Source: Nitrospinota bacterium
GTDB taxonomy: Bacteria > UBA8248 > JACPRG01
Direction: 5' to 3'
NCBI GenBank assembly: GCA_030740135.1
Contig: JASLXW010000072.1
Coordinates: forward strand, 1-11,820
Length of the DNA stretch: 11,820 bases
The notes under the pieces are model-generated. The model made no database searches. It saw only the letters and a list, made by a program, of their open reading frames with translations, and was not told where the DNA came from. The translations under genes and the position numbers were made by a program. Of this stretch, positions 6,449-11,820 are shown in pieces (positions within the stretch are counted from its first letter, which is position 1; every line of letters begins with the position of its first letter).

Positions 6449-8581
6449 TTGACCGAACCCGTGCGGATCGGCGTGGACGTCGGCGGGACATTCACCGATG
6501 TCGTCGTGGCGCCCGAGGGCGAGGGGGCGGGGGGGGAGATCCTGTCCCTCAAGACCCCCACGACGCCCAACAACCCGCTGGAAGGAATCTTCCACGGCCT
6601 CTCCCAAGCCGCGACCCGTCTCGGAGGAGACCTGCCCGGCCTCCTGGCGGACGCCTCGTCGTTCGTTCACGGGACCACCGTGTGCACCAACCTGATGGTC
6701 CAGCGCGCGGGCGCGAAGGTGGGCCTCATCACGACGGAGGGGTTCCGGGACACCCTGGCGCTGCGCCGGGGGATCCGGGCCTCTATCTGGGACATGAAGA
6801 CCCCCTCCCCGCCGAGCCTCGTCCCGCGCCATCTCCGCCGCGGGGTCCGGGAGCGGATGGATTGCTTCGGCAAACCCCTCGTCCCCCTGGACGGGGAGAG
6901 CGCGGCCGAGGCCCTGGCCGCGCTGGAGGACGAAGGCGTCGAGGCCATCGCCGTCTGCCTGTTCAACGGCTATGCGAACGGCGAGCACGAGCGGGCGATC
7001 AAGGCGCGGGCGCTCGCCCGAATGCCGGGGATCCCCGTCATGATCTCCTCGGAGGTCCTCCCCGTCATGGGGGAGTATGAGCGGGTCTCGACGACCGTCA
7101 TCAACGCCTACGTCGCCCCGGGCGCCGGATCATATCTCGAAGGTTTGGATTCCGAGCTGCGGGCCGGGGGGCTGAGCGTTCCGCCCCTCATCATGCAGGG
7201 CAACGGCGGGGTCACCGACATCAAACGGAGCGTCTCACAGCCGGGCCAGCTCATCCTGTCCGGACCGGCCGCGGTCGCGGCGGCCGCCCTTCAGGCCGGA
7301 GAGGCCCTGGGCGGGGGGAAGGAGGGGGAGCGCGGCGACGCGCCCAACCTCATCGTCTTCGACATGGGGGGCACAAGTTGCGACATCACGGTCGTCGCGG
7401 ACGGACAGGTCTCCCTCTTCGACGGCCTGGAAATCGAAGGGCATCACCTCGCCGCCCCGTCCCTGGAGATCTCGACGATCGGAACGGGCGGAGGGACCAT
7501 CGCCTTTGTGGACCCGGGCGGGATGCTGAGGGTCGGACCGCACGGCGCCGGGGCGGACCCCGGGCCGGCCTGCTACGGGCGGGGGGGCCGGGCGCCGACG
7601 GTGACGGACGCCCACCTCGTCCTGGGCCGGCTGGGGGATGGGGACATGCTGGGGGAGGAGATCACGCTCGACCGGGCGGCGGCGGAGGACGCCGTCCACC
7701 GGAGGATCGCCGAACCCCTGGGCCTCTCGACGGCGGAGGCCTCGCTCTCAATCGTCCGGGTCGCCACGCAGAACATGATCGACGCCATCGAGATGATCAG
7801 CGTTAAAAAGGGACGGGACCCGCGCGAGTTCACCCTGATCGCCGCCGGCGGCGCCGGACCGCTTCACGCCGGCGCCCTGGGCGAGGCCCTCGGGATCGGG
7901 CGCGTCCTCGTTCCCCGGGACGCCGCCGTCTTCAGCGCCCTCGGCCTCCTCCACGCCGACCTTCGACGGGACTACGTCCAGACCTTCATCGGGGAGTTGG
8001 AGAAAACGTCCCCCCAGGCCTTGAAGGAGGCGTTCGGGCGGTTGCGCGGCCTCGCCGCGGAGGAAGTCGCCGGGACCGGCGTTCCCGCGGAGAAAATCCG
8101 GATCGAATTCCGGGCCGACCTGCGCTACCGGGGTCAGAACTGGGACATCCCGGTCGTCATTGCGGACATCGACGATCCCGGCGCGCTCGAGTCGCTGGCG
8201 GCGGCGTTTCATGACCGGCACGAGACCCTCTACGGCCACCGGGACCCGGAAAGCGCCATCGACTTCTCGGGCCTCCGGGTGACCGCCATCGCGGCCACGC
8301 CGCCCCTGGCGGTCCGGAAACGGGAGACGCCGGATGAGGCGAAGTCGGCGCGCGGCGGCCCCCTCCTCCCCCCCCCCCGCCGCAACGTGTTCCCGGACGC
8401 TCCGGGTCCGGCCGTCTCCACGCCCGTGATCTCGGGCGACTCGATGACGCCCGGACAATCGCTCTCAGGCCCGGCGGTGATCGTACAGCCGAATACGACG
8501 TTATGGGTCGCCCCCGAAAACGCGGTGGAGGCGGACGCCTACGGCAACCTCGTGCTGACGAAAAAAGGGATGAAACCATGA
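6449..8581 (+). CDS. hyuA: Hydantoinase/oxoprolinase family protein, HyuA-like subunit
   Basis: The product is 710 residues from TTG 6449, the usual length for HyuA, the ATP-binding subunit of ATP-dependent hydantoinases, 5-oxoprolinase-like enzymes and acetone/acetophenone carboxylases. It has the actin-like ATPase N-terminal domain with GVDVGGTFTD (8-17) and FVHGTTVCTN (72-81). The second half has FDMGGTSCDI (304-313), GTGGGT (345-350), GPHGAGADPGPACYGRGG (363-380) and AAGGAGPLHA (465-474). With HyuB it would couple ATP hydrolysis to opening of a cyclic amide or imide, or to carboxylation of a ketone. A proline-rich linker near 638-643 is encoded across a run of eleven C (8368-8378); the frame stays open through it. 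The gene overlaps hyuB by ATGA (8578-8581), which indicates translational coupling. It is divergent from the LLM/acyl-CoA synthetase unit. HyuA identity is secure at family level; the substrate is unknown. Confidence 0.95.
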   Translation: MTEPVRIGVDVGGTFTDVVVAPEGEGAGGEILSLKTPTTPNNPLEGIFHGLSQAATRLGGDLPGLLADASSFVHGTTVCTNLMVQRAGAKVGLITTEGFRDTLALRRGIRASIWDMKTPSPPSLVPRHLRRGVRERMDCFGKPLVPLDGESAAEALAALEDEGVEAIAVCLFNGYANGEHERAIKARALARMPGIPVMISSEVLPVMGEYERVSTTVINAYVAPGAGSYLEGLDSELRAGGLSVPPLIMQGNGGVTDIKRSVSQPGQLILSGPAAVAAAALQAGEALGGGKEGERGDAPNLIVFDMGGTSCDITVVADGQVSLFDGLEIEGHHLAAPSLEISTIGTGGGTIAFVDPGGMLRVGPHGAGADPGPACYGRGGRAPTVTDAHLVLGRLGDGDMLGEEITLDRAAAEDAVHRRIAEPLGLSTAEASLSIVRVATQNMIDAIEMISVKKGRDPREFTLIAAGGAGPLHAGALGEALGIGRVLVPRDAAVFSALGLLHADLRRDYVQTFIGELEKTSPQALKEAFGRLRGLAAEEVAGTGVPAEKIRIEFRADLRYRGQNWDIPVVIADIDDPGALESLAAAFHDRHETLYGHRDPESAIDFSGLRVTAIAATPPLAVRKRETPDEAKSARGGPLLPPPRRNVFPDAPGPAVSTPVISGDSMTPGQSLSGPAVIVQPNTTLWVAPENAVEADAYGNLVLTKKGMKP

Positions 8582-10284
8582 GCGCCCGACGCGCGGCCAT
8601 CGACCCGGCGACGCTGACGATCATTCAACAAAAGCTGGACGGCATCACCCACCGGATGGGGGCCGTCATGACCCGGACGGCCCGGAGCGCCATCGCCAGC
8701 CAGGCGCACGATTTCTCCTGCTTTCTCACCGATGACCGTGCGCGGCTTCTCTCCCAGGCGGAGGGCATCCCCATCCACACCGGGGGCGGCGGGTTCGCCG
8801 TGCGCGCCCTCCTGGAGTTTTTCGGAGACGACATCCGGGACGGCGACATCTTCGTCTCGAACGATGTCTACACCGCCGGCGGGAACCACCTGCCCGACTG
8901 GACGGTCTTCGCGCCGGTCTTCGCCGGAAACGACCCGGCGGCCTTCACGTGCATCCGCTCTCATCAATTCGACATCGGCGGCGGCGCGGCGGGAACGTAC
9001 AACCCCGAGGCGAAGGAAATCTTCCACGAGGGCCTGCGCATCCCGCCGCTCAAGCTTGAGGACCGAGGCGTCCCGCGAGCCGACGTCCTGGAATTGCTCA
9101 AGATCAATTGCCGCCGCCCGGACATCCTGGCCGGAGACTTGGGGGCCATGGTCGGGTCCGTCAAGAAGGGCCTCGGCTGGGTCGAAGATCTTTTGAAGGA
9201 ACACGGTTGGGACAGGCTTCGGACGTATTGCGACGCCCTGCTCGATTACGGGGAGCACCGGATGCGGCTGGAGGTGGAGGACATCCCCGACGGCGTCTAT
9301 GAGGCGGCCGACGCGATGAACAACGACTGCTTCTCCGACCGGAGCGTTTCCATCCGCCTCCGCCTGACCGTCCGGGGCGGCGATATCGAGGCGGATTTCA
9401 CCGGGACGGACCCGCAGATCCCCGCATATAAGAACAGCAACCTGCCCAACACTTACTCCGCCGTCTACGCCGCGCTGGCCACGGTGGTGGACCCGCAGAT
9501 CCCGCACAATGAAGGGATGTACCGGACAATCCGGGTCAGCGCCCCGGAGGGCACGGTGGTGAACTGCACCGAGCCGGCGCCGGTGAGCTTCGCCACCATC
9601 CATCCGGCCCACGAGATCATGCACTGCTGCTGGAAGGCCCTGGCGCTGGCCGACCCGGACCGAGTGTGCGGCGGCTGGGGGAAGATGGCGAATCCCGTCC
9701 TGTCGGGGCGGGACCGAAACGGCCGGGTCTTCGTCCTGTTCAACCTGGCCGGGCTGGCCAGCGCGGGCGCCGCGAAAGGAAAGGACGGCACGGACCAGAT
9801 CGGGACCCCCATCAACATGGGCGGGATGATCATCCCGAACCTTGAATCCCTCGAACGCCTCAACCCGGTCCGGTTCGTCCGGCACGAGGTCCGGCGGGAC
9901 TCGTGCGGACCGGGGGAGTTTCGTGGGGGAACGGGCGTGGATTACCAATTGGAGCTTCTGGCCCCAGGGACGTTGTATCTGCGCGGCGAGGGCCAGGGCG
10001 ACCCCAGCGGGTACGGGACCTCCGGCGGCAAGGCCGGCGCGCCCGCCCGGGTCTCGTTCCGTCCCGACGGAGGGCCGGAAAGCGCGCTTCCCGCTTACGG
10101 CGTGATGGGCGTCGGCCCCGGAGTCCTCAGGGTCCAGTCCGCGGGCAGCGGCGGATGGGGAGACCCCGCCGGGCGGGACCCGTCCAAGGTCCTTCAGGAA
10201 GTCCGGGACGGCATCCTCTCGCCGGAAAAGGCCCGGGCGGATTATGGAATCGAGGTTGATGAGAACGCGGGAGGGAAGGGATGA
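8578..10284 (+). CDS. hyuB: Hydantoinase B/oxoprolinase family protein, HyuB-like subunit
   Basis: The product is 568 residues, typical for HyuB, the partner that carries the metal-binding catalytic core in hydantoinase/acetophenone carboxylase-type complexes. Recognisable segments are the N-terminal PATLTIIQQKLDGI, the NDxYxxGGNHLPD motif (95-107), RSHQFDIGG (127-135), FTGTDPQIP, and the C-terminal QSAGSGGWGDPAGRDP that closes most family members. The last region is followed by VLQEVRDGILSPEKARADYGI, which is also typical. The start is ATG 8578, overlapping the hyuA stop; an in-frame ATG at 8503 lies deep inside hyuA and is not credible. No gene for a third small subunit, as acetone carboxylases have, follows. 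The next gene is on the opposite strand. A two-subunit ATP-dependent hydantoinase/oxoprolinase-like enzyme is therefore the more economical reading, though a ketone carboxylase is not excluded. Confidence 0.95.
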   Translation: MSARRAAIDPATLTIIQQKLDGITHRMGAVMTRTARSAIASQAHDFSCFLTDDRARLLSQAEGIPIHTGGGGFAVRALLEFFGDDIRDGDIFVSNDVYTAGGNHLPDWTVFAPVFAGNDPAAFTCIRSHQFDIGGGAAGTYNPEAKEIFHEGLRIPPLKLEDRGVPRADVLELLKINCRRPDILAGDLGAMVGSVKKGLGWVEDLLKEHGWDRLRTYCDALLDYGEHRMRLEVEDIPDGVYEAADAMNNDCFSDRSVSIRLRLTVRGGDIEADFTGTDPQIPAYKNSNLPNTYSAVYAALATVVDPQIPHNEGMYRTIRVSAPEGTVVNCTEPAPVSFATIHPAHEIMHCCWKALALADPDRVCGGWGKMANPVLSGRDRNGRVFVLFNLAGLASAGAAKGKDGTDQIGTPINMGGMIIPNLESLERLNPVRFVRHEVRRDSCGPGEFRGGTGVDYQLELLAPGTLYLRGEGQGDPSGYGTSGGKAGAPARVSFRPDGGPESALPAYGVMGVGPGVLRVQSAGSGGWGDPAGRDPSKVLQEVRDGILSPEKARADYGIEVDENAGGKG

Positions 10285-10290
10285 GAGGAA

Positions 10291-10329
10291 GCACCGGCAG
10301 ACAAGCTGCCAGTGCCGCCTTATTTTCTT
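10291..10329. terminator. Hairpin between convergent hyuB and acyl-CoA dehydrogenase genes
   Basis: The stem is GCAC-C-GGCAG (10291-10300) against CTGCC-A-GTGC (10306-10315): nine pairs with one C/A mismatch and a five-base loop. On the plus strand it is followed after four bases by the T-rich stretch 10320-10329. It starts seven bases after the hyuB stop, as expected for a terminator of the hyuAB transcript. On the minus strand it is not followed by a T run, so bidirectional function is less certain. Confidence 0.5.
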
Positions 10330-11476
10330 ACCCCCCCCCTTTCAAGATCCCCCGGGCGATGAGGAAGCGGAGGATCTCCGACGTGCCCTCGGCGATCCGG
10401 GTGTAGCGGACGTCGCGGTACATGCGCTCGATGGGGAGGTCCTTCATGTACCCCATCCCGCCGTGGATCTGGAGCGCGCGGTCCGACACCCGGCCCACCA
10501 TCTCGGTGGCGTAAAGCTTCGCCATCGCCGCCGCCTGACGCGTGTCCCGCCCCTGCACCCCGCTCCACGCCGCCTGGTGGACCAACAGCCGCGCCGCCTT
10601 GAGTTCGGTCGCCGAATCGGCGATCATCCACTGAATAGCCTGACGCTCCGCCAGCCGCCGGCCGAACGTCTCACGCTGGCCCGCGTAACCCGTCGCCATC
10701 TCCAACAGCCGCTCGGCCGTGCCCAGCGCGGCCGACGCTATCCCCAGCCGGCCGGTGTCGATCCACTTCATCGCCAGCGTGAACCCCTGACCCACCTCAC
10801 CCAGCACCTGCGCCGCGGAAACCCGGCACCCGGTGAACACCAGCTCCGCCAGGTCCGTTCCCCGCCAGCCCATCTTCTTGAACACCGACCCCACCTCGAA
10901 CCCCGGCGTCCCTTTGTCCACCAGAAACGCTGTGATCCCGCCCCGCGCCCGCTTCTCCTTGTCCGTCACGGCGAAGACGATCACGAAGTCCGCCTTCACG
11001 CCGTCGGTCACGAAAATCTTCGTCCCGTTCAAAATGAAGTCGTCCCCGTCCCGGACGGCGGTGGTCTGAATGGCCGCCGCGTCGGAGCCGGCGTTGGGCT
11101 CGGTCAGGGAGAAGCAGTCCCGCTTCTCCGCCCGAAGGCAGGGCGCGAGGTAACGCTCCCGCTGCTCGGCCGTGCCCAGGGACAGGATCGGCGAGGGGCC
11201 CCGAACGGTGTAGGACATGGCCAGACTCGTCCGCCCCAGCTCCTCCCGCACGACGCAGTTGGCAAGCATCCCCATCCCGGCCCCGCCGCATTCTTTCGGA
11301 ATGCAAAGGCCCAAAAGACCCAGGTCCCGGGCCTGGACGCGGAGCTCCCGCAGGAGGTCGGGGGCAACGTCGTCGGCCTCCTCGACCCGGTCCTCCAGGG
11401 GCAGGAGCGCCTTCTTGACGAAGTCCCGAACCATGTCGCGAAGAAGCTTCAACTCCCCGGGAAGCTCGAAGTCCAT
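10328..11476 (-). CDS. Acyl-CoA dehydrogenase family protein
   Basis: The 382-residue product is full length for a short- to medium-chain-type acyl-CoA dehydrogenase, an FAD enzyme that forms the 2,3-double bond of acyl-CoA and passes electrons to ETF. The N-terminal helical domain is followed by the FAD/substrate segment CFSLTEPNAGSD (121-132). The C-terminal domain has GQRETFGRRLAERQAIQWMIAD and the signature QIHGGMGYMKDLPIERMYRDVRYTRIAEGTSEI. The expected catalytic base is Glu363 in IAEGTSEI, the same place as in medium-chain dehydrogenases. ATG 11476 is chosen because AAGGAGG (11491-11485) lies eight bases upstream. An in-frame ATG at 11578 would add residues encoded by repeat DNA. The last three sense codons are GGG GGG GGG (C9 on the plus strand, 10331-10339) before TAA. 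The gene stands alone on its strand here; which acyl-CoA it uses cannot be told. Confidence 0.95.
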   Translation of the reverse strand: MDFELPGELKLLRDMVRDFVKKALLPLEDRVEEADDVAPDLLRELRVQARDLGLLGLCIPKECGGAGMGMLANCVVREELGRTSLAMSYTVRGPSPILSLGTAEQRERYLAPCLRAEKRDCFSLTEPNAGSDAAAIQTTAVRDGDDFILNGTKIFVTDGVKADFVIVFAVTDKEKRARGGITAFLVDKGTPGFEVGSVFKKMGWRGTDLAELVFTGCRVSAAQVLGEVGQGFTLAMKWIDTGRLGIASAALGTAERLLEMATGYAGQRETFGRRLAERQAIQWMIADSATELKAARLLVHQAAWSGVQGRDTRQAAAMAKLYATEMVGRVSDRALQIHGGMGYMKDLPIERMYRDVRYTRIAEGTSEILRFLIARGILKGGG

Positions 11477-11505
11477 GCGGGTTTCCTCCTTACTGATGGA
11501 GACAC

Positions 11506-11550
11506 AAAAAAACCGCCAGGGGGGACATTTTGAAAACTGCCCCCCCCTGG
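11506..11550 (-). terminator. Terminator-like hairpin plus T7 in the leader of the acyl-CoA dehydrogenase gene
   Basis: On the minus strand the arms 11550-11542 and 11524-11516 (CCAGGGGGG against CCCCCCTGG) pair over nine bases, with partial pairing of the inner TTTT/AAAA segment. They are followed after CGG by seven T (11512-11506). The T run ends about 30 bases before ATG 11476. This has the form of an intrinsic terminator. It could end an unseen minus-strand transcript from beyond 11820, or act as an attenuator if the dehydrogenase promoter lies upstream of it. It is also part of the repeat unit described separately. Confidence 0.45.
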
Positions 11551-11570
11551 ACCCCCCTCGAAAACTTTTT
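11516..11570 (-). repeat. Intergenic repeat unit, copy A (inverted relative to 11751-11820)
   Basis: Read on the minus strand this unit runs AAAAAGTTTTCGAGGGGGG, then TCCAG, a G run, then GTTTTCAAAATGTCCCCCC. The plus-strand unit at 11751-11820 has the same order: AAAGTTTTTCAGGGGG, then GGTCAAGAGGG, then GTTTTTCAAAAAAGTCCCCC. The two look like diverged copies of one dispersed palindromic element, placed in opposite orientation about 180 bases apart. No transposase gene or clear target duplication is visible. Confidence 0.45.
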
Positions 11571-11707
11571 GCGGCCATAGCCTGCGGCTTGGCCTTTGGG
11601 GTGGACGTCTGATTGGTTATGGCGGTCGGCTTCGGCCCGCGACGCCTTTGATCTTTAGCCGGATGCCCGTTTACCTGCGGCTGCCGCAGAATCCAGCCAG
11701 TTTTCTT
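11571..11707. other. Gene-free stretch with three short hairpins
   Basis: I find no credible gene from 11477 to the window end at 11820. In this central part three hairpins follow one another. At 11573-11594, GGCC..AGCC pairs with GGCT.GGCC around TGC. At 11621-11646, GGCG..TCG pairs with CGA.CGCC around a TTCG tetraloop. At 11675-11689, CTGCGG pairs with CCGCAG around CTG. Each could arise by chance in G+C-rich DNA, but their close succession between two repeat units is notable. No tRNA or recognised RNA family signature was seen. Confidence 0.35.
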
Positions 11708-11744
11708 GCGATAGAGTGCCGCCCTTCGGGCGGCACTCTATCGC
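11708..11744. repeat. Perfect 17-bp inverted repeat with 3-base loop
   Basis: The arm GCGATAGAGTGCCGCCC (11708-11724) is followed by TTC and then its exact reverse complement (11728-11744). Every one of the 17 positions pairs. On the plus strand T5 follows only after eleven bases (11755-11759); on the minus strand no T run follows. It is therefore a poor intrinsic terminator and looks more like a REP-like or mobile palindromic element, or a stem in a structured RNA. Confidence 0.8.
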
Positions 11745-11750
11745 CTAATG

Positions 11751-11820
11751 AAAGTTTTTCAGGGGGTTCCCAACCCCTGGGAGGGGTCAAGAGGGACGGT
11801 TTTTCAAAAAAGTCCCCCTT
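11751..11820 (+). repeat. Intergenic repeat unit, copy B, cut by window edge
   Basis: The unit begins AAAGTTTTTCAGGGGG. It contains a small hairpin ACCCC-TGGGA-GGGGT (11773-11787), then a hairpin whose arms AAGAGGGAC (11789-11797) and GTCCCCCTT (11812-11820) pair with one mismatch. The bases between those arms, GGTTTTTCAAAAAA, can extend the stem. The right arm ends exactly at the window edge, so the element probably continues. It matches copy A (11516-11570, minus strand) in order and composition of blocks, with about 17 extra bases in the middle. Confidence 0.45.

Noticed and set aside
8539..9948. Minus-strand open frame of 469 codons opposite hyuB
   Set aside because: It is a composition shadow of hyuB with no recognised domain.
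10244..11533. Plus-strand open frame of 429 codons opposite the acyl-CoA dehydrogenase
   Set aside because: It overlaps the end of hyuB and the antisense of a well-conserved gene, and is rich in His/Arg/Pro/Gly without a domain.
11477..11578. ATG 11578 as start of the acyl-CoA dehydrogenase
   Set aside because: The extra 34 residues would be encoded by repeat and terminator-like DNA, while ATG 11476 has a strong AAGGAGG at eight bases.
11477..11820. CRISPR array, tRNA or small protein gene in the right-hand gene-free stretch
   Set aside because: There are no regularly spaced direct repeats, no tRNA cloverleaf or T-loop signature, and no short frame with a ribosome site and sensible composition.

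Overview
This is a G+C-rich bacterial window (roughly two thirds G+C by eye, with G/C-ending codons). It carries seven protein genes and no rRNA, tRNA, CRISPR array or transposase gene that I can see. The gene set is a molybdenum hydroxylase subunit, a crotonase, an NDP-forming acyl-CoA synthetase, a luciferase-like (F420/flavin) oxidoreductase, a HyuA/HyuB pair and an acyl-CoA dehydrogenase. This mix is common in metabolically versatile soil or subsurface lineages such as Desulfobacterota, Rokubacteria/NC10 relatives or some Actinobacteria and Chloroflexi. The G/T-run hairpin repeats at the right end remind me of intergenic repeats in deltaproteobacterial genomes. The lineage call is inference only.

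Layout. Positions 1-1950 (minus): large molybdopterin subunit of a xanthine-dehydrogenase-family enzyme, cut by the left edge. 1951-2208: divergent control region with a minus-strand TATAAT box flanked by an inverted repeat, and a good plus-strand sigma70-type promoter. 2209-3039 (plus): crotonase. 6287-3096 (minus): a two-gene unit, LLM-class oxidoreductase then fused NDP-forming acyl-CoA synthetase, meeting the crotonase tail to tail. 6288-6448: second divergent control region with a near-perfect 22-bp palindrome. 6449-10284 (plus): hyuA-hyuB, overlapping by 4 bases. 10285-10327: hairpin between convergent genes. 10328-11476 (minus): acyl-CoA dehydrogenase. 11477-11820: gene-free, hairpin-dense, repeat-bearing DNA.

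How the genes may work together. All seven products belong to families used in degrading organic acids or ring compounds through CoA thioesters. A Mo-hydroxylase can hydroxylate a ring or oxidise an aldehyde. HyuAB-type enzymes use ATP to open cyclic amides or to carboxylate ketones. The NDP-forming synthetase makes a CoA thioester, and the dehydrogenase and crotonase carry out beta-oxidation-type steps. The LLM enzyme could supply a further redox step. Whether these four transcription units serve one pathway or are a loose catabolic neighbourhood cannot be decided from the sequence, and no regulator gene lies in the window.

Start codons needed re-reading. Several genes have upstream in-frame ATGs that lack ribosome binding sites. 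The better starts are TTG for hyuA (6449), ATG 8578 for hyuB, ATG 11476 for the dehydrogenase, ATG 2209/2212 for the crotonase, and possibly an unusual CTG (6287) for the LLM enzyme. The least explained DNA is the 11477-11820 stretch: about seven hairpins in a row, one a perfect 17-bp stem, bounded by two related repeat units in inverted orientation.
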